Origin: Notospermus geniculatus
Taxonomy: Eukaryota > Nemertea > Pilidiophora > Heteronemertea > Lineidae
Direction: 5' to 3'
NCBI GenBank assembly: GCA_002633025.1
Contig: NMRB01000913.1
Span: 90,267-154,266, forward strand
Length of the DNA: 64,000 nt
Part shown: positions 1-12,400 of the stretch, piece by piece
Layout: every line of letters begins with the position of its first letter
Position numbering within the stretch: position 1 is the stretch's first letter
The notes under the pieces: model-generated
Told to the model about the DNA's origin: nothing
Seen by the model: the letters and a program-made list of their open reading frames with translations, nothing else
The model's database searches: none
Position numbers and translations under genes: made by a program

Positions 1-128
1 AAATAGTTGAAATGTAAAAGTACCACAGTCTACAAGTGTCGTCAGCTTTCTCTTTGATTCACTTCGGTATACCTTATTTTCCCTAACCTGAATCGGGCAG
101 GTTAGGTTCAAATTGGTATCCAACTTAC

Positions 129-365
129 CAAAAACTGTACAGGCAGTGCACCTTTTTACACTCGTAACCATCTTTTTCGATGGGTTGGCGAAGACATAAC
201 AGGCCGTGCTATCACCATCGAAGAAGGTTCTACATCTTCCGCGGATTTCCTTTGCTTTGCGAAGCTTATTGCACGTGCCCTTACATTCAATCTGATCTGC
301 GGCGGCTGGGTTCTTGAAGACGTGTTCTGTCAAACGAAAGCTTTCATCAGAACTGTATTCATGAA
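129..365 (-). CDS. Internal exon, cysteine-rich PAN/apple-like protein (partial gene)
   Basis: On the minus strand an open exon lies between a good acceptor (tttttacag, AG at 367-366) and a strong donor (g|gtaagt, GT at 128-127). It encodes about 78 residues with regularly spaced cysteines: IECKGTCNKL, RGRCRTFF, STACYVFANP, KRCTACTVFG. The spacing and the C-Y-V/I-F/Y pattern match the exon at 963-1154, so both belong to one repeated extracellular domain type that looks PAN/apple-like. The donor shows that the gene continues to the left of the window. It is probably a secreted or cell-surface protein. The family assignment is by pattern only; the exon itself is well supported by splice sites and cysteine spacing. 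Confidence 0.55.
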
Positions 366-602
366 CTGTAAAAAATCCCATTCCATAAAGCTGCGTTTAG
401 CTGACACGCGGAATGCGGATTGCGGAACGCGGAAGCGGAAAATGCAATGCATTTTCGCATACAATATACATATCGTTCCGCCGGGGATTCCGCATCCCTA
501 TACCGCATTCCGGATGTCTGGTAAACGCAGCTTTACGCTACCAATCAAATGACAATGAAATAATATTCTCAACTGGACATGTCAATCCGATTTCTTCTGG
601 CT

Positions 603-957
603 GTTAAACCAGCAGCACACCAGGCGATATCACAAGCGATCAGGGTCGATCGCACAGAAAGTCCGACAGTGCTTTCGGTGCCCATCGGCGGTTTAGTTAA
701 TGGAAAAATGCGTTATAACTAACTGCCGATAGGCGCCGGTAGCACTATCGGACTTTCTGTGCGGTCAGCCTCGATCGCAAGCGGGCAAAATCCGCTGTTG
801 ACGCCAGGTGTGCGCTGGACAGCGATGCATGGAATCTTCTCGCCAGCGATAGTCGCCCATTGTCAAACAACCAAAGCCGATATCGCCTTGTCTGCGGTGG
901 CTGGCGAGAGGGTCGAGTAGGTGGCTTGCGATATCGCCTAGTGGGTTGCTGGCTTTA
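603..957. repeat. Fold-back (MITE-like) element in PAN-gene intron
   Basis: Outer arms 603-645 and about 915-957 are imperfect inverted repeats (aggcgatatc / gatatcgcct). A second inverted repeat nests inside at 636-782 (cgatcgcacagaaagtccga against its complement). There is no coding capacity. The element lies immediately behind the splice donor of the exon at 963-1154. Confidence 0.6.
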
Positions 958-962
958 CCTAC

Positions 963-1154
963 TTGGTCTTCTGTACACCCTTCCTTTGTACTCTGTCATC
1001 GCCTTGACTCTACTGAGAACATTCCCACCCTTGCTGTAGATATAACAAGTCCCCGGAGTGACTGTGGCATCATGCATGGCAATGCAGCGTTTCCCAGTCT
1101 TCTGACAGACTTTCTGGCAGGCTGCAGCGTTCATGGACCCTTGGAACATCCGCT
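963..1154 (-). CDS. Internal exon, cysteine-rich PAN/apple-like protein (partial gene)
   Basis: Minus-strand exon after acceptor ctgtttcag (AG at 1156-1155). It encodes MFQGSMNAAACQKVCQKTG, then KRCIAMHD and GTCYIYSKGG, ending near VYRRP. Two donors are possible: gtaggt (exon end 963) and gtaaag four bases further on. Only the first gives a phase (one leftover base) that joins in frame to the exon at 129-365, so it is chosen. Cysteine order and the CYIYS motif mirror CYVFA in the downstream exon. The intron between them is largely a fold-back element (603-957). Upstream exons were not found within the window. Confidence 0.5.
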
Positions 1155-1290
1155 CTGAAACAGTAACACAATCACCTTTGACCACATTTTATTATTTTTT
1201 AACTTCGGGGTTTAATGCTTAAGTTAGCAAGAACACTTGTTGCACCTTCATCTGCAACACCACAATAAGGCTACAAAAACTAATATTTGG

Positions 1291-1558
1291 TAAAGTGTTT
1301 TTCACATTGAACTGGCCAAAGGTACTTAGTTGAACTCAGGAATGTGACTAGATCACATTTACCGAGAGGTAGTGGTGTTGCACAACACTGACTTGAAAAC
1401 AGATTATAGCTCTTTCATGGTGTCAGCCAAAGCTGGTCAGCCATGACACTGGCTGCGGAGGGTTGTGTAACATTATTATTTGTGATCATGCCATTACAGT
1501 TTAGTGACAAGAGGTCAGCCAAGTACCTTTGGCCAGTTCAATGTGAAAAACACTTTAG
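1291..1558. repeat. Palindromic MITE-like element
   Basis: Terminal inverted repeats of about 36 bp: taaagtgtttttcacattga at 1291 and its complement ending at 1558. Both ends have TA next to the repeat, as expected for TA-target elements. The inner arms are also partly inverted (tggtgtcagcc / ggctgacacca type). No open frame of interest. Confidence 0.65.
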
Positions 1559-2883
1559 GCCTACTTACGTTTACTTCCGCCCATGGAACCGCAGCAAAAT
1601 ACTGAAAAAGTCCATTGAATCTGGTCAAGACAGCAGTCACGAATAAGGTCAACAACTGCGCTCGTGTATCAAATGACGATGACTTTTTCATGGATGTGGT
1701 AATACAATACTTACGAATAGCGAGAAAAACTAACATAACTGAGCCGACGCTGCTTCAGTATTTGTGCGACTTCACTTTTGCCACATTCCTTGTCGTTTAC
1801 GTTCCAGTCGCACAATATCCATTACCATTTTTATTTACTCATGTCTGTCCATACCTAATGCTGGGACTCATCCGGCAAGGCTTAATTCTCACGAATGGGT
1901 TTAGGATCGTCGAAGTTTACTGAACAAATGGATAGTGAGTGCCTCACAATTGAATATTCATTGTGTCAACGGGCCTGCAGCATCGTCAACAGTGTCAAGG
2001 CGCCTATCATGCACGGATTTCCACGTCCTTCCATGTCGTGATGTTGGCCTATGACCAGTGTTTCAACTCTATCTTCACGATTCCACAGCTGTCAGCCCAG
2101 TTACAACACATAACTTTACCCCGGCGCATAACGTAGACCAGTGCATGGTATAACCAGTGCATGGTATAACATTCGAAAATTTTAGAACTTGAGGTACGTT
2201 TCCACTACAGCGCCCTTCCGCCGCGGTTTGCGGCGAGCAGAGCTGTGAAAACCGCACTCCTCTCGCCGCAAACCATCACCTCTCAGAATAAGTTCCAGAA
2301 CTTGTCAGGTTAGAAGCAAAGGGAGTTAAGAAAACTGGCCTAGCTGGTATTTATTCCGAGAGGTGCCATGGCGGAATCCGCTAGTGGAAACGGGACTTAA
2401 CGCTATTTCTGACGTATTTTGCAATGTAAAAGAGCAATGATTTTACGCGATAAGGATGTAAAATCTGATCATTGAATCCGAGACAAACATCTTGGTTGTT
2501 GATAACAGCAACAAGTTAAATAATCATGGATGGAACGTGAAAGTGTCGTTTCGTGATTGAGCTAGGGTCAAGTCTCATAGGAAGGAAGTAATCATCTTGT
2601 CATCAGTTCTGTCCGTAGTCACACTGATTGCTCCTGGAATATGTCCCTCGGAGGAATATAAATGCAGTCAGCCCCGAAAATCCAAATGAATAAGCCGACC
2701 ATGAACACAAAATGATACCGGAGAAACTCGTCGACTCGGACCTTGCACGCGATCACTATTCCGGAGCGGCAAAAAGCGATGCTGCTTAATCCTACCAAAC
2801 TTCATCGTCGGATGTAGGCTACTACAGGGCGAACATCTACCATTTTGCCTGCGACTTTTTTTCGACGCCGGACATTCTTACTT
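1559..2883. other. No gene seen; one weak inverted repeat
   Basis: No exon with convincing splice sites or family motifs was found on either strand. A weak inverted repeat (gtttccactacagcg at about 2199 and cgctagtggaaac near 2390) may mark an old MITE. The stretch is presumably intron of the SLC6 gene and/or upstream sequence of the left-edge minus gene. Confidence 0.4.
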
Positions 2884-3189
2884 CGGAATTCGAAATATTC
2901 AAAACTCGACCACAAAATTAAAAACTCGACTTCGAGATTCAAAACGCGACTTCGAATTCAAAACTCGACCACGTGATAATAACTCGATTTCGAAATTCAA
3001 AACGCGACTGCGAATTCCAAATTGGACTACGAAATTCAAAACTCCACTTCGAAATTCACAACTCCACTTCGAAATTCAAAAATCTATCCGACTACGAAAT
3101 TCAAAACTCCACTTCGAAACTCAAAACTCGACTTTGAAATTCAAAACTCGACTTCATAATTTAAAACTCGACTTCGAAATTCAAAACTT
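2884..3189. repeat. Minisatellite of about 20 bp next to the SLC6 TM3 exon
   Basis: About 15 degenerate copies of the unit aaattcaaaactcgacttcg run up to 50 bp before the acceptor of the TM3 exon. Variants alternate tccact, cgactt and gacca. The short open frame that runs through it into the exon is a repeat translation and is not taken as coding. Confidence 0.85.
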
Positions 3190-3239
3190 TTGGCCTAGAG
3201 ATATCTCATTATACATGTATCGTCCCTTGTATCTTTCAG

Positions 3240-3468
3240 GTGTCGGATATGCACAATGCCTGATGGCATTTTACGTCGCCCTCTACTACAACGTGATCAT
3301 CGGCTGGTCATTCTACTACCTGTTCTCCTCCTTTACCTCCGTGCTACCTTGGACCACCTGCAACAATCCATGGAACACGGAACATTGTTGGGATGGCAGT
3401 GGCAATCTGACCAATCAGACGCTGCCTAATGACACCATACGGGTATCTGCAGCTGCAGAATTCTTTGA
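3240..3468 (+). CDS. SLC6 exon: TM3 and start of extracellular loop 2
   Basis: Acceptor ctttcag at 3233-3239, donor gtaagg at 3469. Encodes [19 protein letters not shown] (TM3), then the loop [15 protein letters not shown], with N-glycosylation sites NLTNQT and NDT, and ends EFF plus two bases of GAG (phase 2). The two loop cysteines correspond to the SLC6 disulfide pair. Confidence 0.9.
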
Positions 3469-6400
3469 GTAAGGACAATTTTGTTATAGAGGTTAAAGCT
3501 CGCAACACATGTACACTGAGATGCACTGTATGCGCTGCTAAATCTGGCAACACACATGCATGTACAAATGCATGAATCGCGAGTTTGGAAATCGTCTTTC
3601 TCACAATATCGTCCTACGCAATCGTTCCGCCATTAATCTGGGGCTAAAATGGCACGGGTAGGCCTATTTGAAAGTGGCCCACTTCAGCTAGGACATGATG
3701 ATTTCCTTTTTGACATGCATCCCTTCTTATTTACCAGGCGGCAAGTGTTGAGTATTCATAAGAGTTCAGGCATGGATGATCTCGGGTTACCGCGATGGGA
3801 GCTCGTCTTGACCACACTACTCGTTTTTAGTCTCCTATACTTCTCCTTGTGGAAGGGCGTCAAGTCATCGGGAAAGGTAAGATTTTATTCCATTGGTGGT
3901 CGAATCGGTCCTGAAAAACTGGGATCTCATGTATCTGTAAATTCCCTCCGCTTTTTCGAACCAATCAACATATTACCCGCGTTTCGAGATTACTCATCGT
4001 TTGAAGCGATTCTCAGAAGATGACCAATAGGTGTCACGAGTGCATGTTAGAATTCGGACCAAACAAGCTAGCCAATCAGTGATCCGCTTTCAGCACCATT
4101 TTGGGGCCGTGCGTGATATACGCAACACGGGGAAGTATTGTTGATACGCCACGGAATAGGCCCGAGGTCTCAGGCTGTCAGTGCACACAGACCTACTCGC
4201 TCAATCAGTGTTTGCCCGTTTTCCCAAAAAATTGTATGTTTCATGACATCGGGCATGTGCTCAGCTTCGAAAGTAAGCCAACACGATCTATTGGTGAGGG
4301 TCGGTGACGAGAAGTAGGGACTCGTCAAACATTCTCTATTGGTCCTGTTGAAGTTGCACGTTCACGAGAGCTACCCAGCCGCCGATTCGTGTTTGTGTTC
4401 AAAGCATAAGTTGAGAGAGTTCGTAGAGTAAGATACATGTACCATAATGAAAAAAAGTGTTATGGGAATAGTCGATCATCAATCAGATTATTTCACACAA
4501 ATCATGACTTCCGAAGAAAACACGAATCGACGGCTTGGATGGCTCTCATGAACGTACGACTTAATGTATCTGCCATGCAAGCTAGGCCCCTAGTGCTGGT
4601 GGAGATTAATTCGCGCCAAATTTGCTTCACAGGTTGTGTGGGTGACAGCGACCATGCCTTACATAGTTCTCGGCATACTTCTCATCCGGGGTTCAATGCT
4701 ACCGGGAGCTCTCGATGGAATCAACTTCTTCATCACACCCGATGTGAGTAAATTGGGTAACACAGAGGTAAGTCGGAATTCATCGTCTTTAACATACAAC
4801 ATTTACTTGCCAATTTGAAAGGGTCTACTCTAATATGTAATGTTTTCCTGCGAAGGCTAAGAATCCTGAAGGAAGGACCGTATGCACCAAACGAAGATTA
4901 GTCTTGAACTCAGGTTGAGCCACAACTTTTCCATTGTCACATCATGCCCTGGCAAACCTGAACAATTGAAAAGCTGTGGCTCAACTTGAGTTCAAGATAT
5001 TGTAATTTGGTGCATACGGCCCATCCTGTCACACCTGGATCACAACGCGTAATCCGTCGTTCGTCACCATATCATTGCTGTTCCAGGTATGGATCGACGC
5101 GGCAGTTCAGATCTTTTACTCAGTCGGAGCGGGATTCGGTGTACATATAGCCTACGCTAGTTACAACAAATTCTCAAATAACTGCTACAAGTGAGTACTA
5201 CAAGGTTTTATTCAGCTTGACGCACACAGACAGAAAATGCTCCGTTGTAATTGGCACGGCGGTCCAAGTTTTATGGCTGTGCGATTTCAAATAATGCTGT
5301 GCCAAAGGTACAACTGAGCGTCATTCGTCTGTGTGCGCCTAGCTCATGTCTTTTGTGAACCAATTACATGTATGCCATAAAACTTAAAGCCACACTCTAT
5401 TCAATTCAAAAACTACTTACTTTCGCCGACGTCTGCGCAGAGTAAAATGTACATGTACTATGCTCCAGGGGCGGATACAGAGGGGGGTTCTGGGGGTTGG
5501 AACCCCCCCGTCGGCGACCAAAGATAATATTTTTTATCGCTTAACAGAAAAAAAAATCTCGCTTGTAGCGTAGCGCCCGCCAGTGTATCTAATGTAATCA
5601 TGGCGAAACAATCGTTGCATCGATGATTCTTCCCCTGCTTAGAACGACATACTATTGTGTACTGTTTCGAAATATCTAAAGGCCTGTCTACACCATCAAC
5701 ATTTTCAAAACATTTCTGCGACAAAACATCTTGAAAACTGTTTTCAAATTGTTGCGGCTTTTTGTTTCAGCGTTGCTCTACACTCTGCAACATTATCAAA
5801 ACATGTTTTCAAATTGTTTTGCCAAAATTTCAGTTCCAGTCCACACTGTGCAACAAACAGAAACCAACGGTATTTTGGAAGTGTTGCAATTGGATGTGTT
5901 TAAAAATGTTTTGGACATGTTAATGGTGTTGATAGGCCTTAATTAGAGGCGTGGCATCGGACTTTCTGAACCTCAGATGCCGGGAGATCGCTTCTCAGAG
6001 CTTCTGATTTACAAAATTTTCCTGGGGGAGGCCCCCCAGACCCCCGCCGAATCGGCGCCAGTGAAGCGCAAGGCTTCGGCACGCGCGAGTCCGGTGACCT
6101 CTGCCTTCAGAACCCACCCCTCGAGAAAATCCTGGATCCGCCCCTGTGCTCTATCTGAATACATGTAGTAGAGCTCTGCCTGCAGTGCTGAAAACAAGGT
6201 CTTGATTCTTGGAAGTACGTATCAGGCAAGATTTGGGGACCTTCATGATGCTATGAGACCCCTACCTGCATTCTCCTAACACTGTGAAAATACATGATGT
6301 ACGTAAAATTCAATACAGTGTGGCTTTAAACTACAATACTGATGTAACACTTTTTATTCATGGGGAGGTGTTTCAAAACACACCAATAGCTTTTTATCCT

Positions 6401-9400
6401 TCATCAAGCTTATTTAAAGTTGAATATATCTTGGAGGAATTCCAAGAATATATAAAGGATTACGCCCTAATTAATGGGATGTTGTTTATCAAATACTTTC
6501 TTTGATCAAAAGTGTTACATCTGTATACAACATTCAGATTTTTAAAATTACAGTTCTTAGGTCTAAAGAGCCCCTTCACTCGCTAAAATGTTGTTGATGT
6601 CTGTCTGTGATATGTCATTGCTCTCATCCTATTGGCCGAGTCGAGCCGAGATCTTCCATTCAGATCTTAGAGTCAAATCGAGTATTCCGTGGTCTCAATG
6701 GTGAACTTCTCCCTATGTGACTTGGTACAGCAAGCTGGTAACAGGTCACTTATTCCTACGTACATCATATCAATATCGAGAGAAACGTTCAATCTCGCCA
6801 CCATCTGTATCACGTGTTTTCTGTCCTCGATCTTTCCCACTTCACCGGAGAGAAGAGCGATGAGGAAATTGAGTAGAAGTATCACGATAATGACAACGAT
6901 TTGCCCGTGCATTAAAGTCACCGCGAAAGGCGGATTGTGACTTGTCATGTCACGTAGGTTTATCATATTTTGCATTATCATAAATGTCGAGTAATACCCA
7001 TCGAGGTCGTAACCCAGGTCTTGTAAGCAATAGAACGCTGCCACTGAGCGTAACGTTTCCGCTGACGCCACGAAGAACATCATTAGGATTACAAGGAAAT
7101 AGCCGAACGCACCAAAACAGCGATACACCCCGATTACAAGATGGCCGATCGCCGGCAGAAGTTGAATGAAATAGAGCAGGCAGCACAACATTTGAATCTG
7201 CATAAAAATTCGGAGAAACAGCATAAGAGGGCCGAAATGTGGGTGATTTCGCCAGCTCGGATATGCTAGTGCAATACCGAAGTAAACTGTCTGAAGGACT
7301 ACTCGGAAAACATAGAAAATGAAAAATGCTAACTTATTCACCAATGGCCCATCATCATGCCTGTGGGGGCGCAATATCCCTTTCGGAGCACTCTTGTACC
7401 GAATTTTCCACATTCCTCTTAGGAACGCCAATCCCATGAGAACTGTGAATGTAAAGTCCACGGTCATGGTGGTAAAAAATATGGTTCTGTTCCTATCAAA
7501 TGTTTTGGTATCATTAGGCTGGTTACCCTTGCATGTCTCACCAAATTCACCAACCATCGTGATCCCAACAATAAGTTGCACGTTGATAAGCAACCACAAG
7601 ACGAGGAAAGGTGAGAACTTGCGGAATTTACGGTTGCTCCATTTCGTGAGGCACATATGCTGAAACGTATCCATCGTTCCCGGCCTCTCCAAATCCGACT
7701 CCCGAATATCTCGGAGGAAATTCAACGGTGACAGGTATCGCCGACAATCAGTTCCTGTTGTTTCGTAATCAGACACATCAAACATGACTTTCATTCCAAC
7801 CGTCGATTCGGATATCAAGTGTTTATACACCCCGACAGTGTCGAACATCTCGCCCATTAAAATAAAAGTCCCGAGTCTACTTGCCAACTCCAGCGGCCGC
7901 ATGCAAACACGGTCAGTTCCGCGAAGCAGTTTTAGCTTCGACTCTTCCGTATCAGCAATTTCAATGATTCTCCTGTATAAACCACGCAGAGTATTTTCAA
8001 CTTCTGGCCTGTGCGCTGCAGCCCAACACAAACTATGAACTATATTGTCACCCCCAGGCTCAACAGCAAATACATCAGCGCCTTTTGTGTAAAGAATGTC
8101 AAACATTTCTTGCGAACCGTGAATGGCAGCAACAACTAAAGGTAGAGAGTATCTGTCCTGGCAGTTGACAGGACCATCCTTTGTCAACTCGACATGTGTC
8201 ATCGGCTGATTCAATAACTGTTTAAGATCACCCGGTGGATTGTCTGTCAGAGAATCGACCAGCAAAACATCCCTCTTTTTGATCGCTCTTAAAAGACTCA
8301 CCTTCCATTTTTTGATTTCTTCCGTCTCTCCAAGAATGTTTGCAGCCAACATTGTCGCTTTTATATGCCTTCAGAATCCATCACAAAACATGTTAGATAT
8401 TAAATTCTAAATCTTGTTCGTTTTCCATCTCTCGCAGATGCACCGTTTTGCACAAAATGCGTGTGTTACCATTTCCAAATGACAAACGGTTATTTACAAG
8501 TGTGTCCAGGTGGCCTTGTAAGGAAGCCTGAGACGAGACCTTTCTCGAAGTATACCAGTGAGTGGTCCGCTCACACAAAACGTTGTCGCTCACCACACCA
8601 TGAGGAAAATAAACTGGAATCGGATAACATCGGTGTGATGAACCAAGTAGCAACCACAAACTATGCTGCAACAACTTCCACCAAACTAATATATGCCTCT
8701 ATTCCCTGAAGTCCAACCTTCAAACATCACCAGTTGAATCAATGTGGACACGTTATTGTCATAAAACGACTGCTAATGGAAACGGGCAGAGAAAAAATAG
8801 GAAGCAATTTCCTGAAATAGGCAGAGTAAACATGATGCTGAACAAAGCAACGATTTGATGATAGAACTTACTAATATGAATCACGCCAAACTATCATTGG
8901 GTAAAGGTCCATGCAACCAACTGACGGGATTTTTGAAATAATACACGGAATATACATGAACAATGATATACGGCGTATCGGCTGGGACGAAGCTGAAATG
9001 AACAGCGTATGTCTGCCACATTATCATAATATATTACCACTTTTTTTGTATTGTGCTTATCAAATTTCATTGGAAGGTAGAAGTCAGTCCATGAGTGGGT
9101 GATCCGACGTCTGTTAGATGTGCACTCCAGAGAACCATTATTATCAAAGATCACGATCACGACAGAAGTTTCTCCAATGAGTTATACATGTACCATTTAC
9201 AGTCCAATCTTCGTAGTAATATCTGATATCCCTCAAAGGTTCTAGTATCAACGCTGAACACGAATCAGACATGCTGAAACGAAGTTGGGTTGGGTTGGGT
9301 TGGGTTACGTGTGAGGGTATATAGAAGTATTCATTAAAGAGTTGGGTACAAATGGATGTCCCTGGGTAAGCGCCATGTCCCAGATCGGTAAACAACTTCA

Positions 9401-12400
9401 TTTTCCAAAATGTTTCCTAGCCCAATTAACGTACTCAAATTCACTTACCTGACAGCATTCCTTTAACAGCTAGTAATGATTTACTAGCTTGTGCTTTGTT
9501 AATATTGCTATGTTTGCTGTTCAGAGGATGTTTGCTCTCTGGCATCATTCTGTCGAACGCTTTGTTGTCACAAACGTCCCAACCATGAAATTTTTGTTTA
9601 ACTTATCAGAAAAGTCAGAACTCAACCGCACGCTGCGCCTGGTCATGATCACTAAGTAATTAACGGGATGAGCTATCAAGCTAGCGATGGGGGTTAAAAT
9701 ACTTAGATGAAAGTGACATCCCGGTCCTGATCAATTTCCCACAACAAACGGCGTCCATTGTATATGTATATGACCTGGTTTCGGTGTGCTGCCCTCTATC
9801 GTCGTTACGGTCCCCAGTCCCACTGCACCCGCACCGTTCCCACTAGTAAAAACATTGTGTTTTATAAAATGACTGAAGGGATCTTTATGCCATTCGACAC
9901 TACCAAACTAATTTCTTTCTGTTAGCTTTTAATTAAGTGATAGTTTCCACTCAACAGCACTTTTGTTGACAAGGCTTGCGCAGCGATTGCACTACTACAG
10001 GCGGAAATCCCACTGAAAAAGATCAGTATTGTACAACAACTAGATTTTGAAGGACGTAAGTAGTTATATAGGTGTCCATATTTCACCTCATTTTGGGTGG
10101 TGCTGGTGGTGTCACACCTCATTTCTAATTCGTAAAATGCGTTGCCTGTGCCTAGTTCGGTGAGCTTTCTAAAAATGTTTCTTGTTCACCTGCAGATAAA
10201 CGTTATGACGTTCATTCATAAACACAATGTGAAGACGTGCTGACACTATGTGCACAATGCATATGGCGATGAATTCGTTTATGGAGCGTTTTCAGTCTCC
10301 AGTCGGGTATATGTTTTTCCACATTCGCAAATGTGACTTTGAATTTGACTGGGCTCAATCGCATGACATGGTATCACATAGATCCTCCATCGTCTGAAGT
10401 TCAATTCAAAAATTCATAATGCCAAACCCTCACTACTTTGGTTTATGCATGCCAAATTGGCGTGGAGCTACAGTGTAGTCCTGCAATATCATTTCGGATT
10501 CTTGGGTGTACCTCCACTACTGATGGTTATATAATTGGGCGTTGCATTACAAAAACTAGTACTACATATTATTCAAACTACAGTCATATCACACTAAAAC
10601 ATGTTAATGAAAATCGTGGCATGCGTAGGCTAGGCCTATATTTCGGAAGGACAAAATGTAGGCCCCTATATTGAGCATACCAAAGCATTGATGTCTTTCT
10701 ATATTTGCAGCCATTCTGTTACCCTCCCGTTCGAGCCGAGAGGATACGTGTATTTTCATTCAGTTTTGTTCGTATTGTCAAAACGAGTACTCCGTGATCT
10801 CAATGGTAAATTTCTCCCTCAGTGACTTAGTACAGCAAGCTGGTAACAGGTCACTTATTCCTGTGTACATCATTTCGAATTCAAGACAGACGTTGAGTTT
10901 TGTCACCATCTGTATCACATGTTTTCTGTCCTCTATCTTTCCCACTTCACCGGAGAGAAGAGCGATGAGGAAATTGAGTAGAAGTATCACGATAATGAAA
11001 ACGATCTGCAAATGCATGAAAATCACCGCAAAAGGAGGATTATGACCTGTCATGTCACGTAAGTTTATCATATTCAGCATTATCAGAAATGTCGAGTAAT
11101 ATCCATCGAGGTAATAACCCAGGTCGTGTAAGCAATAGAATGATGCCACTGACCGTAACACTTCCGCTGACGCCACGAAGAACATCATTAGGATTACAAG
11201 GAAATAGCCGAACACACGAAGACAGCGGTACGCCCCGATGACAAGATGGCCGATCCCCGGCAGTAGTTGTACAAAGAAGAGTAGACACCACCACGTCTGG
11301 ATCTGCATTAAAACACGGAGAAACAGCATAGCGGTGCTGAGATTTGGATGATTTCGCCAGTTAGGTGCTAGCGAGATAATGATTATCAGGACCTCTAGAA
11401 CCAGGCGGACGAGACAAAATATGTTGAACATGTACTTATTTACCAGTGGGCAGTCACCTGGAAGTTTCTTCGGCCGCAATGTCTCTCTTGGCCCTCTCCA
11501 AGACCGAATTTTCCACTTTCCCCTCAGATTTCCCAATGTCATAACGATAGCAAAAGCTAAATCCAATGCTATTGTGGAAAGCAATATTGCACAATTGTTC
11601 TGAACTTCAATGGTATCACGTGTTGCGTTGGCCTTGCATGTCCCCTCATGACCAAATTCACCAACCACAGTAAATCCAAAAATAAGTTGCGCATTGATAA
11701 GCAAAGAGACTATGAGGAAGGGCAAGTACTTGCGGAATTTACGACTGGTCCATTTCTCCAGACAATTGTGCTGGAAAGCCTCGACCGTTCCCGGTCTCTC
11801 CAAGTCCGACTCCCGAATTCCACGGAGGAAACTTAACGGCGTCAAGAAACGTCGACAAAGTGGTCCCGTTGTTTCGTAATCAGACACGTCATATATGACT
11901 TTCATTTCAACCGTCGATTCGGATATCAAATGTTTATACACCCCGACAGTGTCGAACATCTCGCCCATAAGAACAAATGTCCCGAGTCTACTTGCCAACT
12001 CCAGTGGTCGTAAACCAGCACTGTCAGTGCCGTGAAGCAGTTTCAGCCTCGACTCTTCGGTATCAGCAATTTCAACGATTCTCCTGTATATACCACATAG
12101 AGTATTTTCAACTTCCGGCCTGTACGCTGCCGCCCAACACAAACTATGTACCACGTTATCACCCCCAGGCTCAACAGCAAGTACATCAGCGCCTTTTGTG
12201 CAGAGGGTTTCAAATATTTCTTGCGAACCGTGAATGGCAGCAAGAACTAACGGTAGAGAGAATCTGTCCCCGCAGCTGACAGGACCATCCTTTGTCAACT
12301 CGACATGTGTCATCGGCTGATTCAATAACTGTTTAAGATCACCCGGTGGATTGTCTGTCAGAGAATCGACCAGCAAAACATCCCTCTTTTTGATCGCTGT

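Larger units (their letters stand above)
8353..10777. other. Spacer between array copies 1 and 2
   Basis: No gene seen. Contains the upstream block shared with other copies: the motif at 9093-9129, and a block near 9510-9600 (tgttcagaggatgtttgctc, then ggcatcattctgtcgaacgc). A short (gttgg)n run sits at 9284-9307. From about 9620 to 10777 nothing is recognisable apart from partly conserved block remnants (tttctgttagctttta near 9915). Confidence 0.5.

Noticed and set aside
3134-3239. Open frame through the minisatellite continuing into the SLC6 TM3 exon
   Set aside because: It reads the repeat as protein ([13 protein letters not shown]). The acceptor at 3238-3239 and family alignment place the exon start at 3240.
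9284-9307. (gttgg)n run as interstitial telomere sequence
   Set aside because: The animal telomere repeat is ttaggg. This is a 5-base unit expanded from one or two copies in sister spacers.
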